64,000 nt of DNA. Source: Sphingobacteriales bacterium 50-39. GTDB taxonomy: Bacteria; Bacteroidota; Bacteroidia; Chitinophagales; Chitinophagaceae. The notes beneath the pieces were generated by a model. That model saw only the letters and a list, made by a program, of their open reading frames with translations. It did not search any database and was not told where the DNA came from. Shown piece after piece: positions 1-9,186 of the stretch. Every line of letters begins with the position of its first letter. Position 1 is the first letter of the stretch. The translations under genes and the position numbers were made by a program. The stretch covers positions 930,001 to 994,000 of the forward strand of contig MKTZ01000001.1 of assembly GCA_001898505.1 (NCBI GenBank). The letters are read 5' to 3'.

Positions 1-1
1 C

Positions 2-223
2 CTGCAGTTCTTCTTCTATGGGATGGGGGAGAGCCGGCTGGGCAATGGGGCCAGCTCCTGGATATTGCATATGGCATTTATCATACTGGTGGCGAATCTC
101 TGGGGGATAGCCTTGAAGGAATGGAAGGGCGTGAGCGCGAAGACGCGTTTCACCATAGCGTTTGGGATCATTGCTATACTTCTTTCGGTGATGCTGGTAG
201 GGTATGGGAATTCATTAAAATAA
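2..223 (+). CDS. rhaT: L-rhamnose/H+ symporter RhaT, C-terminal part
   Basis: This is the carboxy-terminal 73 residues of a membrane protein; the frame is open at the left edge of the window. It ends in two hydrophobic membrane segments separated by a short basic stretch (KEWKGVSAKTR). The GMGESRLGNGASSWILHM segment is what I recognise as the end of the RhaT sugar-proton symporter, which brings L-rhamnose across the inner membrane. The neighbourhood supports this: the next four genes are rhamnose catabolic genes on the same strand, beginning 20 bp downstream. The start and the promoter of the operon lie outside the window. Confidence 0.85.
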   Translation: MQFFFYGMGESRLGNGASSWILHMAFIILVANLWGIALKEWKGVSAKTRFTIAFGIIAILLSVMLVGYGNSLK

Positions 224-243
224 ACTACAAAGTAAATAAAGTT

Positions 244-2364
244 ATGTCTGTTACAGCAAAACAATTCAAGCATGTGAGTTATTTATGGGATGAGAAAGCC
301 GCGGCTGCCCTGGCCGGAGATGAAGTAGCGTTGTTGATATATCGCAGCAATCTACTGGGTGCCGATCTTCGTCTGACGAACTATGGGGGAGGGAATACAT
401 CCTGTAAGACGATGGCCAAGGACCCGCTGACGGCCAAGGCGACGGAAGTGATGTGGGTGAAAGGTTCCGGCGGCGATCTGGGAACACTGAAGCGCAGTGG
501 ACTGGCTGCTCTGTATGTCGACCGGCTGCTGAGCCTTAAGAATGTATACCGCGGACTGGAATTCGAGGATGAAATGGTGGAATTGTTCAATCATTGTATC
601 TATGACCTCAGTTCGAAGGCGCCATCGATAGACACTCCCCTTCATGGATTCCTCCCTTTCGCGCATATCGATCATCTGCATCCCGATGCGGCTATTGCCA
701 TTGCCGCGGCAAAGGATGGTAAAAAGATCACCCAGGAGCTGTTTGGTGGAAAGATCGGGTGGGTGGAATGGCAGCGTCCCGGATTCGATCTGGGGCTGAA
801 GCTGAAGAAATGCCTGGATGAAAATCCTGGTATACGCGGTATCATGCTGGGCTCCCATGGACTTTTTACCTGGGGCGACACGGCATTCGAAAGCTATGTC
901 AACACGCTGGAGGTGATAGAGACTTGTGCACAGTACCTGGAGGATCACATTGGAAAGAAGGGACCTGTATTCGGTGGGACGAGGCTAAAGCCCGCCCCCA
1001 AAGAAGAACGTCTTGCCAGGGCGGCGGAACTGGCTCCGGTGCTGAGAGGATTCTGCTCTTCGCATATCAAGATGGTGGGACATTTTACGGATGACGACCG
1101 GGTGCTTGAGTTTATCAATTCCAATGACCAGGCAAGGCTGGCTCCCATGGGGACGAGCTGCCCAGACCACTTCCTCCGTACCAAGATCAGCCCCCTGGTG
1201 TTGGACCTCAGCATCACGGAAGATCTTTCGGATGTAAAAAAGATAAAAGAAAAGCTGGCTCCGCAGTTCGAAGAGTACAGAAAGATGTATGCGGATTACT
1301 ATGAGACGTGCAAGCATCCCAATAGCCCGGCCATGAGGGACCCGAATCCGGTGGTCATATTATATCCGGGTATAGGGATGTTCACTTTTTCCAAGGATAA
1401 GCAGACGGCCCGGGTGGCGGCAGAATTTTATATCAATGCCATCAATGTGATGAAAGGCGCAGAAGCCGTATCTTCCTATACCTCCCTGCCGCGGCAGGAG
1501 GCGTTCAATATCGAATATTGGTTGCTGGAAGAGGCCAAGCTGCAGCGTATGCCAAAACCCAAGGCCTTGTCGGGAAGGATCGCCCTGGTGACGGGTAGCG
1601 CGGGTGGCATCGGAAAAGCCATCGCACGAAAATTCGCAGATGAAGGCGCCTGTGTGGTGATCAATGACAATGACGCACAGCGGTTGGAGTCTGCCAAACA
1701 AGAGTTTCAAAAACAGTACGGCCGGGATGTCTTTGCGGCCGAACTGCTGGACGTGACCGATCCCGGCACCATCCATCTGGCGTACAAGACGGCGGCCCTT
1801 GCATTCGGGGGGGTGGACATCGTAGTGAACTGCGCCGGACTGTCCATCTCCAAGCCGCTGGAAGAGCATACGGAGAAAGACTGGGACCTGTTGTATGATG
1901 TGCTGGTGAAAGGCCAGTTCCTCGTGACACAGGCGGGTGTAGCGATCATGCGGAAACAGGCCATCGGAGGGGATGTTATCAATATCGTCAGCAAGAATGC
2001 ATTGGTCTCGGGTCCGAACAATGCAGGTTATGGTTCTGCCAAAGCAGCGCAACTGCATCTCAGCCGACTGAACGCAGCGGAGCTTGGCGCCGATAAGATC
2101 CGTGTCAACACCGTGAACCCGGATGCAGTTATCTCGGATAGTAAGATCTGGGCAGGCGCCTGGGCCGAAGGACGTGCCAAGGCTTATGGCGTCAAGGTAG
2201 AGGAATTACCTGCCTACTATGCCAAAAGGACCTTGCTCAACGAGATCATTTTACCGGAAGATATTGCCAACGCGTGCTTTGCCTTTACGGGGGGGCTGCT
2301 GAACAAATCTACCGGGAATGTGCTGAATGTAGACGGAGGCGTCGCCATGGCGTTCGTGCGATGA
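244..2364 (+). CDS. rhaEW: Bifunctional rhamnulose-1-phosphate aldolase / L-lactaldehyde dehydrogenase
   Basis: A 706-residue two-domain enzyme. Residues 1 to about 430 are a class II aldolase/adducin-type domain, expected to split L-rhamnulose-1-phosphate into dihydroxyacetone phosphate and L-lactaldehyde. From about residue 440 a short-chain dehydrogenase follows, with the nucleotide-binding motif TGSAGGIG near residue 449 and the catalytic YGSAK near residue 596; it should oxidise lactaldehyde to L-lactate. The fusion is a known family (RhaEW, first seen in Bacillus YuxG). The ATG at 244 (MSVTAKQFKH) is preferred over in-frame starts further upstream, which would run into rhaT. The last base pairs overlap the start of rhaM (ATGA), so the two are translationally coupled. 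The lactate product feeds the lutABC genes further down the same operon. Confidence 0.93.
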   Translation: MSVTAKQFKHVSYLWDEKAAAALAGDEVALLIYRSNLLGADLRLTNYGGGNTSCKTMAKDPLTAKATEVMWVKGSGGDLGTLKRSGLAALYVDRLLSLKNVYRGLEFEDEMVELFNHCIYDLSSKAPSIDTPLHGFLPFAHIDHLHPDAAIAIAAAKDGKKITQELFGGKIGWVEWQRPGFDLGLKLKKCLDENPGIRGIMLGSHGLFTWGDTAFESYVNTLEVIETCAQYLEDHIGKKGPVFGGTRLKPAPKEERLARAAELAPVLRGFCSSHIKMVGHFTDDDRVLEFINSNDQARLAPMGTSCPDHFLRTKISPLVLDLSITEDLSDVKKIKEKLAPQFEEYRKMYADYYETCKHPNSPAMRDPNPVVILYPGIGMFTFSKDKQTARVAAEFYINAINVMKGAEAVSSYTSLPRQEAFNIEYWLLEEAKLQRMPKPKALSGRIALVTGSAGGIGKAIARKFADEGACVVINDNDAQRLESAKQEFQKQYGRDVFAAELLDVTDPGTIHLAYKTAALAFGGVDIVVNCAGLSISKPLEEHTEKDWDLLYDVLVKGQFLVTQAGVAIMRKQAIGGDVINIVSKNALVSGPNNAGYGSAKAAQLHLSRLNAAELGADKIRVNTVNPDAVISDSKIWAGAWAEGRAKAYGVKVEELPAYYAKRTLLNEIILPEDIANACFAFTGGLLNKSTGNVLNVDGGVAMAFVR

Positions 2365-2672
2365 GAGTAGCATTTAAAATGAAACTTTTTCCAGGCTATG
2401 AGGCCGAGTACAAAAGACGTCATGCGGAGGTCTGGCCTGAGCTGGCGGCCCTGCTGAAGTCGGTGGGGGTAAGGGATTACTCGATATTCCTGGATGAGGA
2501 GACATTGTTGCTGTTCGCAGTTCTGCAGGTGGATGATCCGGCCGCGCTGGAACTGCTGAAGTCGAAGGACATCATGTGGAAATGGTGGGATCATATGAAA
2601 GATATCATGGAAGTGCATCCGGATACATCACCTGTGACGACACCGCTGAAAGAAGTATTTTACATGCCATAA
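2361..2672 (+). CDS. rhaM: L-rhamnose mutarotase
   Basis: A 103-residue protein matching RhaM, which interconverts the alpha and beta anomers of L-rhamnose so that the isomerase receives its preferred form. The family signature is visible: MRVAFKMKLFPGYEAEYKRR at the start, the central histidine of KRRHAEVWPEL, the YSIFLDEE strand, and MWKWWDHM near the end. Length is typical (about 104). The start is the ATG at 2361, which overlaps the TGA stop of rhaEW by four bases; a longer in-frame reading upstream would sit entirely within rhaEW and is not credible. It is the third gene of the rhamnose operon. Confidence 0.93.
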   Translation: MRVAFKMKLFPGYEAEYKRRHAEVWPELAALLKSVGVRDYSIFLDEETLLLFAVLQVDDPAALELLKSKDIMWKWWDHMKDIMEVHPDTSPVTTPLKEVFYMP

Positions 2673-2732
2673 GTAACCGGCCATCGAAGGGTAGGGGACC
2701 CGACCCGGAGGTTGGCCATAAATTGCGACCAT

Positions 2733-4007
2733 ATGCAAATAGAGAAATATAAGATAAGCGAGCATAACCAGTCCCTGCAGAAAGAACACCAGCGGAAGTT
2801 CGAATTTATTGCAGGGGGCATCAAGGATGCGGAAAAAATCCTGCAGAAGCTGATCGACTTTCAGATAGCCATTCCCAGCTGGGCACTGGGGACGGGGGGG
2901 ACACGATTTGGAAGGTTTTCCGGTGGAGGAGAGCCGCGCAGCCTGGAAGAGAAAATGGAAGACATCGGACTACTCCATGCCCTGAATCGCAGCAGCGGCG
3001 CCATATCGTTGCATATACCCTGGGATATTCCCAAGGACGCCGGCGCCATCAAGGCCCTGGCTGCGCAATATGGTCTGCGATTTGACGCCATGAACTCGAA
3101 TACATTCCAGGATCAGCCGGGACAAAAGCACAGCTATAAGTTCGGATCGCTGCAGCATGTACGTAAAGAGGTCCGCAAACAAGCCATCGACCATAATATA
3201 GAAGTGATCAAGTATGGTGTAGAGTTAGGTTCCAACTCATTGACGGTGTGGTTGTCGGACGGGTCCTGCTTCCCGGGGCAGCTGAACTTCCGTAAAGCCT
3301 TTATCAACACCCTGGAGGGATTGCAGGAAATATATGCCGCGCTGCCTTCGGACTGGAAGATGTTCGTCGAATACAAAGCCTTCGAGCCCAATTTCTATTC
3401 CACCACCGTGGGGGATTGGGGGCAATCCTTGCTCTATGCGTCCAAGCTGGGCCCCAAGGCATATACGCTGGTGGACCTGGGGCATCATCTCCCCAATGCG
3501 AATATCGAACAGATCGTAGCCTTGCTGCTGATGGAAGGGAAACTGGGGGGATTTCATTTCAACGACTCCAAATATGGGGATGACGACCTTACCGTTGGCA
3601 GCATCAAGCCCTACCAGCTTTTTCTCATCTTCAACGAGCTGGTGGAAGGCATGGATGCCCGGGGAATGGATCATACGAAGGACCTGGGATGGATGATCGA
3701 CGCCAGTCATAATGTAAAAGATCCGCTGGAAGATCTGCTGCAATCCGTGGAAGCGATCATGCTGACTTACGCACAGGCATTGATCGTGGACAGGAAGAAG
3801 CTGGTGGATGCACAGCAATCCAATGACACGGTGGCTGCCCAGGAAGTATTGCAAAACTGTTTCCGCACAGATCTGCGACCATTGATAGCTGAAGCGCGTC
3901 TGCGTGCCGGAGGCGCATTGGACCCGCTGGCTTTGTACCGTAGCGAAAAAATCCGCGAACATCTGATCAAAGAACGTGGCGCCAAAACAGTAGCCACGGG
4001 GCTTTAA
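2733..4007 (+). CDS. rhaI: L-rhamnose isomerase, RhaI type (TIM barrel)
   Basis: A 424-residue TIM-barrel sugar isomerase expected to convert L-rhamnose to L-rhamnulose in the cytoplasm with a divalent metal. It resembles the RhaI class (Pseudomonas stutzeri-type rhamnose isomerase) rather than E. coli RhaA. Diagnostic stretches are WALGTGGTRFGRF near residue 50, the WLSDGSCFPGQ segment, GGFHFNDSKYGDDD and the late IDASHNVKDPLEDLL motif carrying metal-binding Asp and His. The ATG at 2733 was chosen; an in-frame TTG at 2712 would add seven residues. It lies between rhaM and the kinase, 10 bp upstream of the latter, completing isomerase, kinase and aldolase in one operon. Confidence 0.87.
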   Translation: MQIEKYKISEHNQSLQKEHQRKFEFIAGGIKDAEKILQKLIDFQIAIPSWALGTGGTRFGRFSGGGEPRSLEEKMEDIGLLHALNRSSGAISLHIPWDIPKDAGAIKALAAQYGLRFDAMNSNTFQDQPGQKHSYKFGSLQHVRKEVRKQAIDHNIEVIKYGVELGSNSLTVWLSDGSCFPGQLNFRKAFINTLEGLQEIYAALPSDWKMFVEYKAFEPNFYSTTVGDWGQSLLYASKLGPKAYTLVDLGHHLPNANIEQIVALLLMEGKLGGFHFNDSKYGDDDLTVGSIKPYQLFLIFNELVEGMDARGMDHTKDLGWMIDASHNVKDPLEDLLQSVEAIMLTYAQALIVDRKKLVDAQQSNDTVAAQEVLQNCFRTDLRPLIAEARLRAGGALDPLALYRSEKIREHLIKERGAKTVATGL

Positions 4008-4017
4008 ATAACGTGCT

Positions 4018-5313
4018 ATGCCTGCCCAATCCGTGATCGTCCTGTTCGATGTCGGAAAGACCAATAAGAAGGTCTTTTTGTTGGACGAACAATACAATAT
4101 AGTCTGGGAACAGTCCCAATCACTGCCGGAGACCACCGACGAGGAGGGCGAACCCTGCGAGGACGTAGAAAAACTCTCCAACTGGGTCCAACGGACCTAT
4201 GCCCATGTGCTCACCTTGCGGGACTTTACCATCAAGGCGGTGAACTTCTCGGCCTATGGCGCCAGCTTTGTACATATCGGCAAAGACGGGAAGCCGGTGG
4301 CTCCGTTATACAATTATCTCAAACCCTATCCGGACGGGCTGAAGAAGCGATTCTATGACACTTATGGCGGGGAGGTGACTTTCAGCATGCTGACCGCCAG
4401 CCCGGTGCTGGGGAGCCTGAATTCGGGGATGCAGCTCTACCGGATAAAGGAAGAAAGACCGGAACTCTTTTTACAGATACAATGCAGCCTGCATCTCCCC
4501 CAATACCTGAGCTTCCTGCTCACCGGACAGAAATATTCGGATATTACCAGCATCGGGTGTCATACCAATCTTTGGAACTTCTCTCAGGACCATTATCATG
4601 AGTGGGTGTATCGAGAGGGTATAATCGATAAGCTGGCGCCTATACGAGGGGCGGAGGAGGTGGTATCTGTCGGGAGGATGGTGTCGGGCATCGGGCTGCA
4701 TGACAGCTCGGCTGCTATGATCCCTTACCTGGAGAGCTTCCAGGAACCTTTCGTGCTTATTTCCACCGGTACCTGGTGTATCAGCATGAACCCCTTCAAC
4801 CATGTGCCTCTGACCGTGGCAGAGCTGCAAAAAGACTGTCTCTGCTATATCAGCTACCAGGGGCGGCCTGTGAAGGCGTCCCGCCTATTTGCAGGATATG
4901 AGCATGAGCAGCGGGTAAAGAAGCTGGCGGCTCAATTTCACAAGGACCCTCAATATGCCGCCACCGTGGCTTATAATCCGGACATCGTGTCATTGGTACA
5001 CGGACAAAGGGCAGAAGAAGATAGAAATTTTGAGCAGGCCTATCATCGCCTGATCCTGGACATAATGACGCAGCAGGCAGCATCAACGCAGCTGGTGTTG
5101 CAGGGGACGGATGTCAAAAGGATCTTTGTGGATGGAGGGTTTGCGCGCAACCAGGTTTATATGCATCTGCTGGCTGCCGCTTTCCCGCATATCGAAGTAT
5201 TTGCCGCCAGCATACCTCAGGCCACGGCTATCGGAGCCGCTCTGGCCATACATTCCCATTGGAACAGCCGGCAAAAGCCCGGAGATATCATCGATTTGAA
5301 ATTTTATAAGTAG
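4018..5313 (+). CDS. rhaB: L-rhamnulose kinase, FGGY family
   Basis: A 431-residue FGGY-type carbohydrate kinase with two actin-like domains. The first phosphate loop is FDVGKTNKK near the amino terminus; the second domain has ISTGTWCISMN and the late DGGFARNQVY adenosine-binding segment, ending with ATAIGAALAI. By position between the isomerase and the lactate genes it should phosphorylate L-rhamnulose to the 1-phosphate used by RhaEW. Sequence alone cannot separate rhamnulose from fuculose as substrate, and it is only distantly like E. coli RhaB, so the substrate rests on context. It starts 10 bp after rhaI and ends 13 bp before lutA. Confidence 0.83.
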   Translation: MPAQSVIVLFDVGKTNKKVFLLDEQYNIVWEQSQSLPETTDEEGEPCEDVEKLSNWVQRTYAHVLTLRDFTIKAVNFSAYGASFVHIGKDGKPVAPLYNYLKPYPDGLKKRFYDTYGGEVTFSMLTASPVLGSLNSGMQLYRIKEERPELFLQIQCSLHLPQYLSFLLTGQKYSDITSIGCHTNLWNFSQDHYHEWVYREGIIDKLAPIRGAEEVVSVGRMVSGIGLHDSSAAMIPYLESFQEPFVLISTGTWCISMNPFNHVPLTVAELQKDCLCYISYQGRPVKASRLFAGYEHEQRVKKLAAQFHKDPQYAATVAYNPDIVSLVHGQRAEEDRNFEQAYHRLILDIMTQQAASTQLVLQGTDVKRIFVDGGFARNQVYMHLLAAAFPHIEVFAASIPQATAIGAALAIHSHWNSRQKPGDIIDLKFYK

Positions 5314-5326
5314 ATTTACGGGCCTT

Positions 5327-6070
5327 ATGAGAGTCGGATTATTTATTCCCTGCTATGTCGATCAATTTTATCCGCAGGTAGGTATCGCCACCCTTCATTT
5401 ATTGGAAAAATATGGATGCGAGGTTGCCTATCCTCCCAATCAAACCTGTTGTGGTCAGCCTATGGCCAATTCGGGGTTCGAGCATCTTACACAAGGATGT
5501 AATGACCTCTTTATAAGGAATTTTAGTGAATTCGAGTATATCGTGTGTCCGTCCGGCAGTTGTACGCTCCATATCAAGGATCATTTGCACGGCAGTCATG
5601 AAGGACCAGGCGATGGGGCGGAGGGGGTAAGGAAAAAGATATATGAGCTGGTGGAGTTCCTGACAGATGTGCTAAAGGTGGAAAATATAGATGCCAGCTT
5701 CCCCCACCGGGTAGGGGTGCATCAAAGTTGTCATGGTCAGCGGGGGCTGAAGCTGTCGCAGATGACGGAGCTGATGGCTCCTCCTTTCTCCAAGCCGGAG
5801 AAACTGTTGAAGATGGTAAAGGGTATTGAGCTGATCGACCTGGGTCGTAAGGATGAATGCTGTGGATTCGGAGGGACGTTCTGTGTGGCGGAAGAAGCCG
5901 TGTCGGTGAAGATGGGTAAGGACAGGGTGGCAGATCATCTGCAGCATGGGGCGGAGTATATTACCGGGGCGGACATGAGCTGTCTCATGCATCTGGAGGG
6001 AATATTGCGCAGACAGAAGAGTCCCGTACAAGTAAAGCATATTGCAGAAATATTAGATAGTAAGGAGTAA
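5327..6070 (+). CDS. lutA: L-lactate oxidation protein LutA (CCG-domain Fe-S protein)
   Basis: A 247-residue protein with two cysteine-rich CCG domains: CCGQPMANSG near residue 41 with a later C-x-S-C pair, and HQSCHGQRGL followed by CCGFGGTF near residue 184. This matches LutA/LldE, one of three subunits of the flavin-independent L-lactate dehydrogenase LutABC. In this operon it should oxidise the L-lactate released from rhamnose to pyruvate. It begins 13 bp after the kinase and lutB follows after four bases. No signal peptide is present, so the complex is cytoplasmic or at the inner face of the membrane. Confidence 0.92.
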   Translation: MRVGLFIPCYVDQFYPQVGIATLHLLEKYGCEVAYPPNQTCCGQPMANSGFEHLTQGCNDLFIRNFSEFEYIVCPSGSCTLHIKDHLHGSHEGPGDGAEGVRKKIYELVEFLTDVLKVENIDASFPHRVGVHQSCHGQRGLKLSQMTELMAPPFSKPEKLLKMVKGIELIDLGRKDECCGFGGTFCVAEEAVSVKMGKDRVADHLQHGAEYITGADMSCLMHLEGILRRQKSPVQVKHIAEILDSKE

Positions 6071-6074
6071 ACTG

Positions 6075-7439
6075 ATGGCACAAGATCATGCACATTTAGC
6101 GACTGAGTTCAATAAGGATGAGCCAAGGGTGGACTGGCATGATAAGACCTTATGGTTTATACGGGAGAAGCGGGACAAGGCGGCGGGCAGGGTGCCCGAA
6201 TGGGAATGGCTGCGGGACACTGCTTCGGCTATAAAGGAGAATGTCTTGTCCCATCTCAGTGAGTATCTTGTACAATTCGAGGAGCAGGCCGGTCGAAATG
6301 GAGTTGTCGTACATTGGGCGGCCGATGCAGAGGAACATAATGAGATTGTATATGGATTGCTCAAGAAGCATGGGGTGGACAAGATGGTGAAAAGCAAGTC
6401 CATGTTGACGGAAGAATGTCATTTGAATGAATTTTTATCGGAACATGGGGTCGAGGTAATCGATACCGACCTGGGCGAGCGTGTCGTGCAGCTGGCGGGT
6501 GAGCCTCCCAGTCATATCGTACTGCCCTGTATCCACAAGAAGAAGGAGGAGATAGGGGAGATCTTTCACGAGCACCTGGGCACTCCCGCGGGCAATGCCG
6601 ATCCTCAATTCCTTACACATGCGGCACGGCTGCATCTCCGGGAGAAATTCATTACGAGGCGGGTGGCGCTCACCGGTGTCAATTTTGCCGTGGCAGAGAC
6701 AGGCGAGTTTGTCGTATGCACCAATGAAGGGAATGCGGATATGGGGGCTCATCTGGCAGATGTGCATATAGCCTGTATGGGGATTGAAAAGCTGATACCA
6801 TTGCGGCAGCATCTGGGGGTATTTCTCCGGCTATTAACGAGGAGCGCTACGGGGCAGCCCATTACTACGTATTCCAGTCATTTCAAACAGCCCCGGCCTG
6901 GTCAGGAGATGCATATCGTGCTGGTGGATAATGGAAGGAGCGTTCATCTGGGGCGTAAGGATTTCCGGAATTCGCTGAAATGTATCCGTTGCGCGGCCTG
7001 TTTCAATACCTGTCCTGTTTACCGGCGGAGCGGTGGGCATAGTTATCATACCGCTGTGGCGGGCCCCATCGGGTCGATATTGTCGCCCAACCTGGATATG
7101 AAGAAGTATTCGGATCTGCCTTTTGCATCTACGTTGTGCGGGTCCTGTTCCAATGTCTGCCCGGTGAAGATAGATATTCACGAGCAGCTGTATAAGTGGA
7201 GGCAGGTGATCGTACAGGATGGAAATGCGCCTGTCTCGAAAACGATGGCGATGAAGACGATGAACTGGGTGCTGTCCAACCCGTCCGTATATCATACGGC
7301 CGGCAAGGCGGGGAGGTGGTTTATGGGTAAAGTTCCTTTTACGGTGAATAATGGTTTGAATCCATGGTATAAGCAGCGAGACATGCCGGAGGTGCCCAAG
7401 GAGTCCTTTGGCGAATGGTATAAACGAAATAGAAAATGA
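6075..7439 (+). CDS. lutB: L-lactate oxidation iron-sulfur protein LutB
   Basis: A 454-residue protein with an N-terminal LUD domain followed by a two-cluster ferredoxin region: KCIRCAACFNTCPVYR near residue 301 and CGSCSNVCPVKI near residue 355, each able to hold a 4Fe-4S cluster. Length and domain order match LutB/LldF. It transfers electrons from lactate oxidation together with LutA and LutC. Four bases separate it from lutA, and lutC starts one base after its stop, so the three subunits are tightly coupled. Confidence 0.93.
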   Translation: MAQDHAHLATEFNKDEPRVDWHDKTLWFIREKRDKAAGRVPEWEWLRDTASAIKENVLSHLSEYLVQFEEQAGRNGVVVHWAADAEEHNEIVYGLLKKHGVDKMVKSKSMLTEECHLNEFLSEHGVEVIDTDLGERVVQLAGEPPSHIVLPCIHKKKEEIGEIFHEHLGTPAGNADPQFLTHAARLHLREKFITRRVALTGVNFAVAETGEFVVCTNEGNADMGAHLADVHIACMGIEKLIPLRQHLGVFLRLLTRSATGQPITTYSSHFKQPRPGQEMHIVLVDNGRSVHLGRKDFRNSLKCIRCAACFNTCPVYRRSGGHSYHTAVAGPIGSILSPNLDMKKYSDLPFASTLCGSCSNVCPVKIDIHEQLYKWRQVIVQDGNAPVSKTMAMKTMNWVLSNPSVYHTAGKAGRWFMGKVPFTVNNGLNPWYKQRDMPEVPKESFGEWYKRNRK

Positions 7440-7440
7440 T

Positions 7441-8079
7441 ATGAGCAGCAGGGATAAGATATTGGGGGTGATAAGGGCAAATCAACCGGAAGGGAAAAGT
7501 TTGCCGTCCGTGACGCTACCTGAGGCAGGAGGAGTGACGGACCCAGCGAAGGGAGATATGACGGATACGGCGAGACAATTTATCGAAGTGCTGGAAGCTA
7601 TCGGGGGACGTGCCTTTATCGTGTCAGGCTGGGAGCGGATAGCCACTATCATAAAAGAAGAATATACGCAGCAGCATCGGATCGTATCGGGGTGTAAGGA
7701 ACTGGCCCGTATGGCGGAGGTAAGGGATCGGTACGAGGACCCGCATGAGCTGGAGAATGTGGACCTGGCCATACTGGAGGCTCATTTTGGCGTGGCGGAG
7801 AATGGGGCATGCTGGATCACGGAGGACAGGATGATCGAGCGGGCGCTGCCATTTATTACGCAGAACCTGGCGCTGGTGATCCACAAAAAGGATGTTGTAC
7901 CCCATATGCATGCGGCGTATGAGCGAATCGGCCAGGCTGTCTATGGATTCGGTACCTTTATTGCGGGGCCCTCCAAGACTGCGGACATCGAGCAGTCCCT
8001 TGTGCTGGGCGCGCATGGTCCTTGCAGCATGACAGTATTCCTTATCGATGAGGAGCTGTCGGATGCGGGATTTTATTGA
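7441..8079 (+). CDS. lutC: L-lactate oxidation protein LutC (LUD domain)
   Basis: A 212-residue LUD-domain protein corresponding to LutC/LldG. The family features seen are the basic start MSSRDKILGVIRANQ, the central ITEDRMIERALPF strand and the GPSKTADIEQSLVLGAHGP segment near the end, a nucleotide-ester-binding-like motif of this superfamily. The ATG at 7441 is preferred: it lies one base after the lutB stop, whereas the longer in-frame reading would overlap lutB by about 30 bases. It is the last enzyme gene of the rhamnose-to-pyruvate operon; a GntR regulator follows six bases later. Confidence 0.92.
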   Translation: MSSRDKILGVIRANQPEGKSLPSVTLPEAGGVTDPAKGDMTDTARQFIEVLEAIGGRAFIVSGWERIATIIKEEYTQQHRIVSGCKELARMAEVRDRYEDPHELENVDLAILEAHFGVAENGACWITEDRMIERALPFITQNLALVIHKKDVVPHMHAAYERIGQAVYGFGTFIAGPSKTADIEQSLVLGAHGPCSMTVFLIDEELSDAGFY

Positions 8080-8085
8080 GCATAT

Positions 8086-9120
8086 ATGAAGCATAACAAT
8101 ATATTCGAATGGATCCATGTGGATGAGTTCTCGGCCACGCCGAAGTACCTGCAGCTGACCAATTCGATACTAAAGGCGATAGAGGCGGGGAAAGTTAGGA
8201 AAAATGATCTGATGCCTTCTATCAACGAACTGAGCTTCGAGCTGGAGATATCGAGGGATACGGCGGAGAAGGGGTATAAGTATCTTAAAAAAATGGGGGT
8301 GCTGGGGTCCGTGCCGGGGAAGGGGTATTTTATACAAAATGCCGACGTTAAGCAAACGCAAAAAATTTTTTTGCTGTTCAATAAGCTGAGCGCCCATAAG
8401 AAGATCATTTACGATGCATTCATGTCTGCGCTGGGGGAATATGCGGCGGTGGATTTTTATATCTATAATAATGACTTCGGGCTTTTCAAAAAGCTATTGG
8501 TGGAGAAAAGAGAGGAAGATTATTCTCATTTTGTCATCATTCCTCACTACCGGCAGGGGGAGGAGCGTGCGCCTGAGATCATCAATACCATTCCCAAGGA
8601 GAAGCTGATTCTGCTGGATAAAATAATACCGGGCATCGAGGGGGAGTATTGTGCCGTGTACGAGAATTTTGAAGCGGATATTTATGGGGCCCTGGAAAAA
8701 GCGCGCGAACATCTGAGCAAATACCATACGATAAAGGTCATATTTCCCACCTATACCTATCATCATGTGGATATCCTGGACGGTTGCAGGAGGTTCTGCC
8801 AGGAGTATGCTTTTGCTTTCAAGGTAGTGGACAATATCGCCCTGGAACCCATCAGCGAAGGGGAGGTTTATATCAACCTGATGGAGGAGGATCTGGTGGT
8901 GCTGGTGGAAAGAATTATTTCCCTTAAACTGGAGCTGGGCCGTCAGGTGGGGTTGATATCCTATAACGAGACCCCCTTAAAAAAGATCATTCTGAACGGG
9001 ATCACTACCGTATCTACTGATTTTCAGGAGATGGGGACGATGGCGGCAAGGATGGTGCTGGGCAATGAGTGCCGGCGGCAGGAGGTTCCTTTTTACCTAA
9101 CGATACGGAACTCCCTGTAA
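8086..9120 (+). CDS. GntR-family regulator with LacI-type effector domain
   Basis: A 344-residue transcription factor. Residues about 10-80 form a GntR winged helix (PSINELSFELEISRDTAEKGYKYLKKMG, shown here only as a region, with the GKGYF wing); the rest resembles a periplasmic-binding-protein-like sugar-sensing domain with two Rossmann lobes. It follows lutC by six bases on the same strand and is therefore likely the local rhamnose-pathway regulator, sensing rhamnose or an intermediate; that role is inferred from position. It is about 100 residues longer than UTRA-type GntR proteins such as its downstream neighbour, so the two are not duplicates. Confidence 0.85.
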   Translation: MKHNNIFEWIHVDEFSATPKYLQLTNSILKAIEAGKVRKNDLMPSINELSFELEISRDTAEKGYKYLKKMGVLGSVPGKGYFIQNADVKQTQKIFLLFNKLSAHKKIIYDAFMSALGEYAAVDFYIYNNDFGLFKKLLVEKREEDYSHFVIIPHYRQGEERAPEIINTIPKEKLILLDKIIPGIEGEYCAVYENFEADIYGALEKAREHLSKYHTIKVIFPTYTYHHVDILDGCRRFCQEYAFAFKVVDNIALEPISEGEVYINLMEEDLVVLVERIISLKLELGRQVGLISYNETPLKKIILNGITTVSTDFQEMGTMAARMVLGNECRRQEVPFYLTIRNSL

Positions 9121-9186
9121 GGGAGGCGGACCGCCGGGGAAGGAGAAATTTTGGAATTCGGGGGGGAGTTAGTATGTTTGAACAAT

